64,000 nt of DNA from Nocardiopsis metallicus (GTDB lineage Bacteria; Actinomycetota; Actinomycetes; Streptosporangiales; Streptosporangiaceae), in contig NZ_JACHDO010000001.1 in NCBI RefSeq assembly GCF_014201115.1, positions 6,138,001 through 6,202,000 on the forward strand, in the 5' to 3' direction. How positions within the stretch are numbered: the first letter of the stretch is position 1; every line of letters begins with the position of its first letter. Both the position numbers and the translations under genes were made by a program. Under the pieces are notes generated by a model. The model searched no databases and was not told the origin of the DNA. It saw nothing but the letters and a program-made list of their open reading frames with translations. This document shows positions 9,055 to 18,173 of this stretch, piece after piece.

Positions 9055-9088
9055 GGGGCTGTGCGGACACCGCTGTCCGCACAGCCCC
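9055..9088 (+). terminator. Strong hairpin after the transfer genes
   Basis: A 15-bp perfect stem (arms 9055-9069 and 9074-9088) with a four-base loop lies 43 bases after the stop of the replication-relaxation gene. The T-rich tail is weak (ATTTCGCTGTTT). Confidence 0.8.
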
Positions 9089-9515
9089 ATTTCGCTGTTT
9101 GTGCTGGTCCATGACTTCTACGAAATGCGGGGTTGAAACTTCTCGCGAGTATAGGGAAATATCGCACCCGCACCGTTCAACCCGGGTGAACGGTGGCATT
9201 CCTATTTTCCCGTTGTGCTTCTTATGCCCGAAAAAAGGGGTTTATTCGTGATGCCTGAACTCGCTGCCCTCAACCAGCAGAACGAGCAGGTCCAAGGCGC
9301 GTTGAAGGCCAGGTAGGAGCGCCGGGCGCTGTATCGGGCGGAGTGAGGAAGCGCAGCCTTGCTGGGGCGTACGACCCGGCCGGGCCATTGACACCCGCCC
9401 CGCCCTCGAACAGCGGAACCGGTGGCTGCACAAGAGAAGAAAAGAAGGCGCCTCGGGGGTGCGGGAACACCACCCGAGGCGTGATCCACCCACCTGCATA
9501 CCCAGGAGGAAGATC
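9089..9515. other. Intergenic region of the element
   Basis: This gap holds an AT-rich stretch near 9150-9250 and a 9-bp inverted repeat listed separately. A 21-codon frame at 9251-9317 begins ATGCCTGAACTC but has only a distant AAGGGG; it is too short to call. The 3' part leads to the AGGAGG of the next gene. Confidence 0.5.
9171..9195. promoter_or_regulatory. Inverted repeat CACCGTTCA-N7-TGAACGGTG
   Basis: Perfect 9-bp arms flank a 7-base centre in an AT-richer gap just after the replication-relaxation gene. It could be an operator, or part of an origin or transfer site. No nearby iterons were found to decide. Confidence 0.45.
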
Positions 9516-10049
9516 ATGGCCAATGGTACGGGCCGCCACCGAAGGCGTCGAAGCGGCTGGGCAAGCCGACTTCGCTGGACGGTGGGCGCAATGCTGTGCG
9601 CGATCGTGGGCGCGACAAGCGCTCCACGCCGACCGCAACGCCAAGACGAGAAGAGGCCCAGGCCGGTGCCCCGAGCCGCACCTTCAGCCCCTGCGGCCGA
9701 GCACCGGGAACCGGCCTGGGTGCGACGCTATGACCAGGCACGGCGGGAGCACGCTGACCGGGCCCGGGAGCTCTACACCGAACGCCCGGCCGTAGCCACG
9801 GTGGAGCGGTTGCCGAAGACGGGCTGGTGTGAGGACGAGGCCGGTGGACGCGCGGTGCGCCCCTACCTGGTCGCGCACGAACAACGCCAACGAGCCTCGC
9901 GGGGTGACCTGCTGGCCCCGCCCACCTCCCGAGACGTCACCGCTCCCCGCATCCCCGTGGACGTGAAGAGGGCCGGGCAACCTGGAGAGTGGGACGAGCT
10001 GACCGTGCTGGTACGGCAGTGGCAGATGCTCCAGCAGCCTGTGGCCTGA
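9516..10049 (+). CDS. Small membrane or exported protein of the element
   Basis: A 177-residue protein with a near-perfect ribosome site (AGGAGG nine bases before the ATG at 9516). The N-terminus is strongly basic (HRRRRSG) and followed by one hydrophobic segment at about residues 18-34, so it is a signal anchor or signal peptide; the remainder is hydrophilic, Arg/Pro/Ala rich and likely disordered. No family is recognised. It stands alone between two strong hairpins, so it is its own transcription unit. An accessory role in transfer or establishment is conceivable but unproven. Confidence 0.65.
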   Translation: MANGTGRHRRRRSGWASRLRWTVGAMLCAIVGATSAPRRPQRQDEKRPRPVPRAAPSAPAAEHREPAWVRRYDQARREHADRARELYTERPAVATVERLPKTGWCEDEAGGRAVRPYLVAHEQRQRASRGDLLAPPTSRDVTAPRIPVDVKRAGQPGEWDELTVLVRQWQMLQQPVA

Positions 10050-10065
10050 CCTCTGGGGTCCGTCA

Positions 10066-10100
10066 GCCGGGGCCGTCTCCAGCAAGGAGACGGCCCCGGC
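10066..10100 (+). terminator. Hairpin terminator
   Basis: A perfect 15-bp GC-rich stem (10066-10080 with 10086-10100) around a 5-base loop, 16 bases after the stop of the small membrane protein. No T run follows. Confidence 0.75.
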
Positions 10101-11616
10101 TCGTGCGCTGGTTCAACTCCTTGTCGTCGAGTCCATCCACACCTCGCAATGTCCCGGTCCGCCACATGAAGCGAGCCATTCACGGCACCGAGAGTTCTTG
10201 CGCATACGAAATAATTCAGCCACCGCCGAAGTGCCCCCGTGTTGCAAAAGGGATGGCACTTTCCTGCCCGGTATCCGGCACCAGGACTCAGCCGGGCCAC
10301 GCCGTGCAACCTCGCGCACTCGGGAGTGCGTGCTCCCGCTGCAGGCGCCGCCATCCAGCACTCGAGAGGTGTCTCACCTGCCCAGAGAGACAGGTGAACG
10401 CCCTCTGAACCCGAATTTCAGGGTGGGCCACTTCCAGGGCCTCCTGCTGGCCCACCCAGAACGCACATTCACACAGCTCAACCGGAGTCCACCTGGGCCT
10501 GTGGCGTCCAGACTTATACCAGTAGGTAATCACCCTCACGTAGGGGCGGCGGCCCCATCTCGGCGGGCGGTCGGCCTAACGGCCGACCGCCCGCTCCGCC
10601 TGCTGCCGTCTCCGGCCACTCTCCCCACCCCCGCCCCTCCCAATCCGTCTCCGGAGAACAAAAAGCTCTCCAACCATTTGCATCAGCACCTTTTCTGAAT
10701 GTCCTGGTGATCGGCCGGAACCACACCAGACACAAGAAATTGATCGCCCACACCGTGGACCCCCATGCGATTGATTGCATCCGAGCAGAGATTCTCGGAG
10801 CTTCTCAAGGTCCGAGCCGACCGACCCGGCGCGAAGCCCAGCAGCGTCCGCGCGAGCAGCTCGGCCGTAGATCGAGAGGCCTGGGCCGAGGCGGCGCTCA
10901 CCTGGACGGCTGCCCTCACAACCGGTTGAGACGAGGTCCCGCACCGTCGGACTCCAGAAACCTGCCGGTGAGGACCCACCGAGGCGCTGGCATGGGGCGT
11001 TTGTGCCTGGAGCCGCTGGAAGAGGTTTGTAGGTCCGCTGTCGAACCCAGGGGCAGGAGCGCGTTCTTCACAGGATGAGAGATCAAAGCGGCACGACCCA
11101 CAGGTGCTTCGCCGAGTCGAAGCACCTGAGTCGGGCAGCGCCATGGCCGAGGAGAACGCTCTGGATGACACGCACCAACACCGACCTGTGGATCCGCAAC
11201 GAGGAACCCTCCCAGGACAGCGGCCCCTGGGGGTGGCACGCGCGGGGCGCAAACACCATCGTCGGCTGGCCGAACACGTGGACGACAACAGGGCCGGAAC
11301 CAGCGCGGGACGGGTTCGGGCGCGGTACGGGCCGTGTGGGGCATCGTGCGGCACTGAACAGGCCCCATGCGCCCATGGGGGCCGCCCGGGGCGTTCGGGG
11401 CCTATGTGGGCCGCTGACGGCCACGGACACCGAACCCGGCCTATCGGTCGATAACGGTCGGTGGCCGTCAGGGGAGGGTCAATCCACTGGGGGAATCGTC
11501 GAATCCGCTTGCAATGCTCGGCGAGGTCGAGCGTGGATGCGTGGTGCCCCGCCAAACGCGGGGCCGCGCACCGCATCCGTGCAGTTCACAGGTGGTGGAA
11601 AGGTGGGCAGGTGGCA
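10101..11616. other. 1.5-kb stretch without a convincing gene
   Basis: Several frames are open on both strands, but none has the usual GC-rich third positions, a recognisable domain and a proper start together. The best fragment begins at the ATG at 11164 (MTRTNTDLWIRNEEP) and reads to a TGA overlapping the excisionase GTG, but its second half looks non-coding. A 13-bp hairpin lies at 10564-10593, and a TATCGGTCGATA palindrome near 11441 could be an operator of the excisionase-integrase unit. Confidence 0.5.
10564..10593. terminator. 13-bp perfect hairpin with TAAC loop
   Basis: Arms 10564-10576 and 10581-10593 are perfectly complementary around TAAC. No T tract follows, so it may be a factor-dependent terminator or a structural element in the long gap. 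Confidence 0.45.
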
Positions 11617-11892
11617 GTGAGTAAGACGGTCACGCTGGACCAGGTCGGCGCGCTGCCGGTCTGGGTGGACCCGGCCACAGCCGGAGACCTGCTCGGCATG
11701 AGCCGAACAGTCGTCTACACCCTGCTTGACGCCGATACCTTCCCCGCACCGGCCTACAAGGTGGGTCGCCAGTGGCGCATCCCCACCGCGGGGATACTCG
11801 CCCACCTGGGCCTGCGGCCCCTCACCTGGGTCTGCTGCGGATGCGGTGCGCGCCGTGACCAGCACCAGGAGGTCGATCTTGGCCACACATGA
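11617..11892 (+). CDS. xis: Excisionase-like helix-turn-helix protein
   Basis: A 91-residue protein with a MerR/Xis-type winged helix-turn-helix: residues about 18-60 read ATAGDLLGMSRTVVYTLLDA, then a wing YKVGRQWRIPTAGI. Such proteins direct the integrase towards excision. A C-terminal WVCCGCGARRD contains a CC-x-C cluster of unknown purpose. The GTG at 11617 is taken as start; GTG at 11611 is equally possible. The gene overlaps the integrase by 14 bases, the standard xis-int arrangement of actinobacterial integrative elements. Confidence 0.8.
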   Translation: MSKTVTLDQVGALPVWVDPATAGDLLGMSRTVVYTLLDADTFPAPAYKVGRQWRIPTAGILAHLGLRPLTWVCCGCGARRDQHQEVDLGHT

Positions 11893-13348
11893 AGGCTCCA
11901 CGTTCAAACGCTGCGGATGCCGTGACGACAACGGAAAACTCCTCGGGGTGCGGTGCGCGATGCTGCGCCGCCGCAGTGGAACCTGGAGCTCCACCCACGG
12001 CCGTTGGGGCTATCAGGTCGAGCTTCCTCGCACCGCCCAGGGCGGCAGGCGCCAGGCCCGCCAGATCGGCCTGGCCTCACAAGAGGCCGCGCTGGAAGCA
12101 CTCCAGAGGGTGCGGGTGCTGCTTGATCTGGCGGGCCAGGACCCCGACGATCTGATCCAGGTCGCTGACCTCATCCAAGCCGAGATCAGGGCCCGCCGAC
12201 CCCTGCCCGAGGTCGAGGAGGTCAAACGCCGCCTCCACCTGGGGGTGAACCTACGCACCGAAGTGCCCACCGTCCAGGAATGGTTGGCCGAGTGGTTGAA
12301 GGACAAACCCGACCTGACCCGCAACACCCGCCGCTCCTACAGCAGCCACATGAAGAACCACCTGGTCCCGCACCTGGGCAGGATCCGGTTGGACAAACTC
12401 CAGGCCCGCCACGTGGAGGCGATGTTCACCGCGATCGAGGAGGTCAACGAACGCATCATCGAGTGCCGCGAGGCCGGGGACACCGGGGCGTGGGCGAAGC
12501 TGGAACGCAGGCGGGTGGTCTCGCTGGCCACCAAGCACCGCATCCGCGCCACCTTGCGCAGCGCCCTGTCGGACGCGGTGCGTCGCCCCGATCTGCCGGT
12601 GACCTTCAACGCCGCCTCCCACGCCCGTCTGCCGTCCTGTCCCAGGAAGAAACCCCTGGTCTGGACAGCCGACCGCATCAAGCAGTGGGAGAAGGACGGC
12701 ACCATCCCGGGGGAGGTGATGATCTGGACACCCGACCAAACCATCCGCTTCCTGGACCACGCCCGCAAGTACACCTGGCTCTTCCCGCTCTTCCACCTCA
12801 TCGCGGTCAAGGGGCTACGGCGCGGCGAAGCCGTCGGGCTTCCCTGGGCGAACACCCGGCTGGTGGACGGTCAGATCGACATCCACACCCAGGTCGTCCA
12901 ACTCGGCTGGGAGACCCACACCTGCACGCCCAAGAGCACGGCCGGGGAGCGCACCATCACCCTCGACGCGACCACCGTCCGGGTGCTCCGCACCTGGAAG
13001 CGCCACCAGCTCGAAGCCAAGATGGCCCTCGGAGCCCAGTGGCCAGACACCGGACTCGTGTTCACCCGCGAAGACGGGCAGGGTTGGCACCCGGCCCAGG
13101 TCACCGACTGGTTCCACCGCATCACCCGCGCCGCCGGGCTGCCGCCCATCGCCCTACACGGTCTGCGCCACGGGGCGGCATCGATGAGTCTGGCCGCCGG
13201 GGTGGACGTCAAGGTCGTCTCCGCCGAGCTCGGACACGCCACGACCCACTTCACCCAGGACACCTACCAGACCGTGTTCCCGGACGTAGCCAAGGCTGCG
13301 GCCGAGGCTACGGCGGCGATGTTGAAGCCCGCAGCACACCGCGCCTGA
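11879..13348 (+). CDS. int: Tyrosine recombinase (integrase)
   Basis: A 489-residue integrase. The start is a TTG at 11879 because a perfect AGGAGG lies six bases upstream; this places the start inside xis. An N-terminal arm-binding region with CGCRDD is followed by a SAM-like core-binding domain (about 135-215) and the catalytic domain. The usual residues are visible: Arg in KGLRRGEA, the HGLRHG box (H-x-x-R), LGHA, and the nucleophilic Tyr in QDTYQTV. The gene ends 325 bases before an intact tRNA-Lys, the likely attachment locus, since integrases of this group normally recombine within tRNA genes. Confidence 0.95.
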   Translation: MATHEGSTFKRCGCRDDNGKLLGVRCAMLRRRSGTWSSTHGRWGYQVELPRTAQGGRRQARQIGLASQEAALEALQRVRVLLDLAGQDPDDLIQVADLIQAEIRARRPLPEVEEVKRRLHLGVNLRTEVPTVQEWLAEWLKDKPDLTRNTRRSYSSHMKNHLVPHLGRIRLDKLQARHVEAMFTAIEEVNERIIECREAGDTGAWAKLERRRVVSLATKHRIRATLRSALSDAVRRPDLPVTFNAASHARLPSCPRKKPLVWTADRIKQWEKDGTIPGEVMIWTPDQTIRFLDHARKYTWLFPLFHLIAVKGLRRGEAVGLPWANTRLVDGQIDIHTQVVQLGWETHTCTPKSTAGERTITLDATTVRVLRTWKRHQLEAKMALGAQWPDTGLVFTREDGQGWHPAQVTDWFHRITRAAGLPPIALHGLRHGAASMSLAAGVDVKVVSAELGHATTHFTQDTYQTVFPDVAKAAAEATAAMLKPAAHRA

Positions 13349-13364
13349 CGGAAGGGATCTGCAA

Positions 13365-13405
13365 GCCCCGTTGGGAACAAGGCCACACACGGCCCCCAGC
13401 GGGGC
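13365..13405 (+). terminator. Possible terminator of the integrase gene
   Basis: Eleven-base arms (13365-13375 and 13395-13405) pair with one G-T wobble around a 19-base loop, 17 bases after the integrase stop. No T tract follows. Confidence 0.4.
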
Positions 13406-13624
13406 CTCTCTGTGGTCCCTGCAGAGGGAGCCGAGTGCCGATCACCATGCTGGTCCCGTCAAGGGCCGCTACACCGCTGCGAAGGGCACGGGCTTGGTGT
13501 GCTCGATGGTGGCTCGGGTGTTCGTCAGGAAGGCGGGCAGACCCTCCACCTCACCCAGCACCGCGTCGAGGTGCGACCTCGGCGATTGGCCGTGACCGGA
13601 CGTCCCAAGTGCCCACGGCTGCGG

Positions 13625-13630
13625 TAGAGT
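13625..13630 (+). promoter_or_regulatory. TAGAGT -10-like box of tRNA-Lys
   Basis: The segment CGGTAGAGTTGTC recurs upstream of the truncated tRNA-Lys at 25.5 kb, and TAGAGTTG also precedes tRNA-Asp at 36519, so TAGAGT is probably a shared tRNA -10 element. A clear -35 is not visible. Confidence 0.5.
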
Positions 13631-13673
13631 TGTCGCGGCGACGGCCAGGAGTCAGGCTCCAGGTCGCACGCGC

Positions 13674-13746
13674 GGGCCTCTAGCTCAATTGGCAGAGCAA
13701 CGGACTTTTAATCCGTGGGTTCAGGGTTCGAGCCCCTGGGGGCCTA
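13674..13746 (+). tRNA. tRNA-Lys (anticodon TTT)
   Basis: A complete cloverleaf can be drawn: acceptor GGGCCTC pairs with GGGGCCT (two G-U pairs), D-arm GCTC/GAGC, anticodon arm ACGGA-CTTTTAA-TCCGT, T-arm CAGGG-TTCGAGC-CCCTG and discriminator A. No CCA is encoded. It sits just downstream of the integrase, so it is a likely integration site. Confidence 0.9.
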
Positions 13747-13860
13747 CTTTTAATTTTCTCTGATTCTCTTCGATCTAGCAGTTTCTTGCTCTATGAATCC
13801 ATTATTTCAACCTGTCGATTACTGCTTTATTGGCCCCTGCCTTTCTCTTCTGCAAAGAAC

Positions 13861-16800
13861 TCATGAGCCGCCTTTTCGAGTTCTTGCTCGGTCATTTGCT
13901 CCAGCTATGGCCTCGGCCTGGCGCAGGATGAGATCGGTCGCGGTGACTTCTTGGTCCGGTGGGTAGCCATGTTTCAGGAGCAACCGTTTAATCCGCGTGC
14001 GAATCTTCGCTCGGACGGTTTCCTTTACGTTCCAGTCGGTTTTGGCGTCGTTGCGGATGATCTCGGTGAGCTCGTGCGCGATCTGACGCATGACCTCGTC
14101 CTTCATCGCCTCCTTGGCGGCGGCGTTCAAGCACAGCGCGTCGTAGAACGCCAGCTCGTCCTCACCCAGACCAGTCTGCTCACCGCGCTTGCGCTGAGCC
14201 TTGATCTGCTTGGCGATCTCGACGATCTCGGCGACTACCTGGGCAGCGTCGATGGCGCGGTTCTGGTACCGGTTCAGCGCCTCCGCGAGCATCTCCGAGA
14301 ACTGCCGTCCAGCTGCGACGTTGCGCTTCTCGACGATCTTGACCTCGTTGGAGATCAGCCGCCTAACCATCTCCAGCTGCAGGTTCTTGTTGTCCGCGGT
14401 CTCGAACTGCCTGGCGAACGCGTCGTCGATCAGCGAAATGTCTGGCTTGCCGATGCCAGCTTCCTCGTAGATGTCGATGACACCAGAGCCAGCCATGTGG
14501 TGGCTGACGATCTGCCGCACCGCGGTGTCGAGGATTGCGTCGTCGTCGGCGGACTCGCGGTCGGCTCCCTCGATCTTCGCGATCGATTGCCGCACAGCGT
14601 CGAAGAAGGCCACGTCATCGAGAATAGTCTTCGACTCCGCAGATGTGGGAACCAGTGCGTGCAGCTGCTTCAGTCGGCGGGTGTGGGCCATGAAACGCTG
14701 TTTTAGGGTGTGGCCCTCTTCATTCTCGAACTCGCCGTATTCCCCCTGCGAAGCATCGTCGTGGTTCCGCTGGGACTCCAGCAGGTGGTCGACGGTGGCA
14801 GCGACGGCGTGGAGGAACGCCTTGTCACCATCGGATTCGAGGATGGTGAGCCAATCGATGCCATGCAGAAGGTCAGAGACGACGCTGTGCTCGGCGAGCA
14901 TTTCCGGGATGGCCGACTTACGGACGTCGTCGCCGACGGTGCGGCTGTCCTTGTCGCGCTTCGTGTAGGTATTCAGCGCGTTCTTGAGGTTCTCTGCGAT
15001 GCCGATGTAATCGACCACAAGGCCGGACGGCTTGTCCTTGAACGTGCGGTTCACGCGGGTGATCGCCTGCATCAGCGACGCACCCTGCATCGGCTTGTCG
15101 ACGTACATGGTGTGCATAGGCGGGGAGTCGAACCCGGTCAGCCACATGTCGCGGACGATCACGAGCTCCAACGGATCCTCTACATCGCTAGCCCTCGTCT
15201 TCATTGCGTTGCGAGCCTGCTTACTGCGGATGTGGGGCTGGAACTCCACGGGGTCCGTGGCATTGCCCGTGATGACAGTTTTGATGACGCCCTTGTCGTC
15301 GTCCTCACGGTGCCAGTCGGGGCGGAGCTTGATGATCGCGTCATAAAGATCGACGGCGATACGGCGCGACATCGTCACGATCATCGCCTTGCCGATCAGC
15401 GCTGCGCGGCGAGACTCCCAGTGCTCGACGATGTCGGCAGCCAGTTCAGCGATGCGCCTGTCTGAGCCAACGATCGCCTCGACCTTCGCCCACTTCGACT
15501 TCAGCCGCTCATCGACACCCTCATCGCTCTCCTCGACGATGTCCTCGAACTCCTCGTCGATCTCCTCCCTGGCGTCCTCCGGGAGGTCGATCCGAGCCAG
15601 GCGCGGCTCGTAGTAGACCTTGACCGTCGCACCGTCTTCCTGCGCGTCGGTCATGTCGTAGACGTCGATGTACTCGCCGAAGATTTCCGGCGTGGAGCGG
15701 TCGCGCTCATCGATGGGTGTGCCAGTGAAGCCGATAAAGCTGGCGTGCGGCAGTGCGTCTCGCAGATGGCGTGCGAAGCCATCGATCACGTCGTAGTTCG
15801 AGCGGTGGGCCTCATCGACCATCACCACGATGTTCCGACGGCCGGAGAGTTGTGGGAACTTCCGGCCGGCGTCCTTGTCGTCTTTAGCCAGGCCGAACTT
15901 CTGGATGGTGGTGAAGATGATCCCGCCGGACTCGCGGCCAGCCAGCAGTTCCTTCAGGTGCGCCCGTGAGTCAGCCTGGACGGGTGTCTCCGGCAGGGGC
16001 GAGCCGACCTTGGAGGACGCGAAGGTTTCATCGAGCAGCTGGTTGTCGAGGTCATTGCGGTCGGTCAAGACAACGACGGTGGGGTTCTCCATACCGGGAT
16101 CGCGCATCACTTTGCCGGTGTAATACGCCATCTCCAAAGACTTCCCCGAGCCCTGGGTGTGCCAGACGACGCCGATGCGTCCGTCGCCGTCGACAGCACG
16201 CAGTGTTTGGTCGACGGCCTTCTTGACGGCCCAATACTGGTGGTACTTCGCGGCCGCCTTGCGAGTGGTCTCACCATCGCCGTAGGTGGCGATGTAGTTG
16301 CGGCACAGGTCGAAGAAGACGTCGGGCCTGAAGAGTCCCTTGGTGAGCACCTCGAGCTGCGGCAGTTTGTAGCCGACCGGGTGCTTCGGGTTTTTCACGG
16401 TGCCGTCGATCGTCTTCCACGGCGCCCAGTGGTTCCAGGGCGCGGAGAAGCTTCCCGCCTTAGCGAACAGGCCGTCGGATACGACTGTCACTTGGTTCCA
16501 CTTGAAGACGTCCGGGATCTGTGACCGGTAGGTCTGGATCTGTCTGTAGGCACCCTTAACCGAGGCGTACTCCTTGCCCGGTCTCTTCAGTTCGAACAGC
16601 GCCATCGGGAGGCCGTTTATGAAGAGGATGACGTCTGGTCTTCGCTCGTGTTTGGGACCTTTGACCGTGAACTGATTAACCGCTGCGAGGTCGTTGTTCT
16701 CGATCTCGTTCCAATCGACCAGCCAGGCACGGGCTGTTCGCAGGGCGCCTTCGTTGTCACGGTACTCGACGGGCACACCCTCGATCAGGAACTTGTATGC

Positions 16801-17055
16801 TCGCCAGTTCTCGGACTCCACGAGCGGAGACTCGGAACGCTTAATCGTGCTGATGACGTCTTCGACGGCTTCCGACGGGAGGTCGGGATTGAGTCGGCGC
16901 ACGGCCGACGCAACTCTGTTATCGAGGATCGTGTCGCGGTAGTCGGTTCGCTCGGCGTGCGGCTCCCCTGGTGCGATGTCGGTACCATGGACACGCATCC
17001 AGCCGAGCTCAGCGAGATCGTTCAAGACTATCTCTTCCAGGTCGTCCTCAGTCAT
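13861..17055 (-). CDS. hsdR: Type I restriction enzyme subunit R (translocating endonuclease)
   Basis: A 1064-residue HsdR, normal length. The N-terminal nuclease domain contains PDVILFINGLPMALFELK (PD...ExK-like, near residue 140-155). The SF2 helicase motor follows with Walker A HTQGSGKSLEM (near 310), DEAH box VMVDEAHRS, motif III GFTGTPI and later helicase motifs; a helical C-terminal part binds the methylase complex. It cuts DNA far from unmethylated recognition sites after ATP-driven translocation. It is the last gene of the hsdM-hsdS-hsdR operon, with its start overlapping the hsdS stop by one base. GC content is visibly lower than in the flanking genes, which suggests acquisition from elsewhere. 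Confidence 0.95.
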   Translation of the reverse strand: MTEDDLEEIVLNDLAELGWMRVHGTDIAPGEPHAERTDYRDTILDNRVASAVRRLNPDLPSEAVEDVISTIKRSESPLVESENWRAYKFLIEGVPVEYRDNEGALRTARAWLVDWNEIENNDLAAVNQFTVKGPKHERRPDVILFINGLPMALFELKRPGKEYASVKGAYRQIQTYRSQIPDVFKWNQVTVVSDGLFAKAGSFSAPWNHWAPWKTIDGTVKNPKHPVGYKLPQLEVLTKGLFRPDVFFDLCRNYIATYGDGETTRKAAAKYHQYWAVKKAVDQTLRAVDGDGRIGVVWHTQGSGKSLEMAYYTGKVMRDPGMENPTVVVLTDRNDLDNQLLDETFASSKVGSPLPETPVQADSRAHLKELLAGRESGGIIFTTIQKFGLAKDDKDAGRKFPQLSGRRNIVVMVDEAHRSNYDVIDGFARHLRDALPHASFIGFTGTPIDERDRSTPEIFGEYIDVYDMTDAQEDGATVKVYYEPRLARIDLPEDAREEIDEEFEDIVEESDEGVDERLKSKWAKVEAIVGSDRRIAELAADIVEHWESRRAALIGKAMIVTMSRRIAVDLYDAIIKLRPDWHREDDDKGVIKTVITGNATDPVEFQPHIRSKQARNAMKTRASDVEDPLELVIVRDMWLTGFDSPPMHTMYVDKPMQGASLMQAITRVNRTFKDKPSGLVVDYIGIAENLKNALNTYTKRDKDSRTVGDDVRKSAIPEMLAEHSVVSDLLHGIDWLTILESDGDKAFLHAVAATVDHLLESQRNHDDASQGEYGEFENEEGHTLKQRFMAHTRRLKQLHALVPTSAESKTILDDVAFFDAVRQSIAKIEGADRESADDDAILDTAVRQIVSHHMAGSGVIDIYEEAGIGKPDISLIDDAFARQFETADNKNLQLEMVRRLISNEVKIVEKRNVAAGRQFSEMLAEALNRYQNRAIDAAQVVAEIVEIAKQIKAQRKRGEQTGLGEDELAFYDALCLNAAAKEAMKDEVMRQIAHELTEIIRNDAKTDWNVKETVRAKIRTRIKRLLLKHGYPPDQEVTATDLILRQAEAIAGANDRARTRKGGS

Positions 17056-18173
17056 CAGACCACCTCCAGTGTCTCGTCGACTCGGATCTTTCCGGACATG
17101 AGCAAGGGCAGGAGTTCGTCGCGTGTGCGGGTGAGATCGGCAATCTCGTCTTCCAGTTCATGGATCGCGTCAAGCACGCGAGCGACTTGCCTCTGGGCCG
17201 CTAGCGGTGGAACAGGGATTTGCGTTCCGCGGAGGTGCGCCTTCGTTAGTGCACGCCGGGTTGCGCCAGCTGCCGACAAGCCGTTGAGATGTGCCTTGAT
17301 CGGGTCGCTCAGCAACGCCAGCATCAAAAACCGGGAGTCCAGCACGCGAGGGTCGGGGCGTACAATGGCAACGTGTTGGCTCACGCGCGCTGGCAGTGCA
17401 CGTTCGGGCGCGAGTGCGGTTCTTGTAACGGATTCTCCGGTGATATTGATAAGTACGTCACCTGGGAGGACAGTCACGACGCGCAGCGCGTCAGCGGCCT
17501 CCTCTGAAATCTTTGCCAGGCCGTCAAATGAGAATGCGCCGTCGTAGACGTTCTGTGACCTGATGAACGAGATTCCCTCTTCTTGGTAGACAGCCTTACC
17601 GCCCCGAGGTGTGGCCCCACTTCCGATCTTGGTTGTGACCTTGCTGAGTGGCGCGAGGTGGGTCGACCAAGCGTCCAGATGGCTGAATGAAGCCATGGCG
17701 AGTCGTAGAACTGCTGACGCTGTACGTCGATTGGCCTCGATGAGGTCATCGAGGGCGCCAAGCAGTGCGGCGATCCTCCCTTGCTCTTCGGGAGAAGGGA
17801 TGTCTAGAGGTAGCGCCTCGAAGTGGGATTTGGTTAGCGAGGGGATCGCAGACCCGGAGTCCATATCGTTGATGTTGACCGTCAGGAGTTTGTAGTAGGC
17901 CCATGTGGGATCGAGCGATGGCCCTGGCTCGAGCCAGTAGGCCGTATCGATCACCCAGAACGGCCCCCTCGCGAGGTGGACCCCGCGATAAGCGCCCTTG
18001 CGCCCGACAACTGGGCGAGGACCAACTGCAAGAGGGCTAGACGCAGTCCACCCAACCGGACCGTTGGTCCCAAAGACTTCAGTCGCGCCAATCCCTTCCT
18101 TGTAGTCGCGGAGCGCCTTCCCGTATCGGAGCGTCGAAACCCCACCCCATGTAGTGCTGTGCCACCTATTCAT
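17055..18173 (-). CDS. hsdS: Type I restriction-modification specificity subunit S
   Basis: A 372-residue HsdS, somewhat shorter than typical 400-450. Two target-recognition domains are separated by a helical spacer: the first ends in the conserved LPLDIPSPEEQGRIAALL near residue 135, and the second ends in TQIPVPPLAAQRQVARVLD near 325; each is followed by a long helix (LIEANRR, HELEDEI). It determines the bipartite DNA target for both methylation and restriction. The gene overlaps hsdM by 8 bases and hsdR by 1 base. Target-recognition domains evolve quickly, so the recognised sequence cannot be predicted. Confidence 0.93.
   Translation of the reverse strand: MNRWHSTTWGGVSTLRYGKALRDYKEGIGATEVFGTNGPVGWTASSPLAVGPRPVVGRKGAYRGVHLARGPFWVIDTAYWLEPGPSLDPTWAYYKLLTVNINDMDSGSAIPSLTKSHFEALPLDIPSPEEQGRIAALLGALDDLIEANRRTASAVLRLAMASFSHLDAWSTHLAPLSKVTTKIGSGATPRGGKAVYQEEGISFIRSQNVYDGAFSFDGLAKISEEAADALRVVTVLPGDVLINITGESVTRTALAPERALPARVSQHVAIVRPDPRVLDSRFLMLALLSDPIKAHLNGLSAAGATRRALTKAHLRGTQIPVPPLAAQRQVARVLDAIHELEDEIADLTRTRDELLPLLMSGKIRVDETLEVV

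Larger units (their letters stand above)
13349..13673. other. Gap between integrase and tRNA-Lys, probable att-flanking DNA
   Basis: The stretch contains an imperfect hairpin (13365-13405), a minus-strand frame of about 45 codons at 13490-13620 that looks like the tail of a lost gene but has no start, and the tRNA promoter. No other gene is seen. Confidence 0.5.

Noticed and set aside
10683..11576. Minus-strand frame of nearly 300 codons in the element gap
   Set aside because: Composition is Ser/Arg/Pro/Cys rich with no domain and unlike real genes of this genome; likely open by chance.
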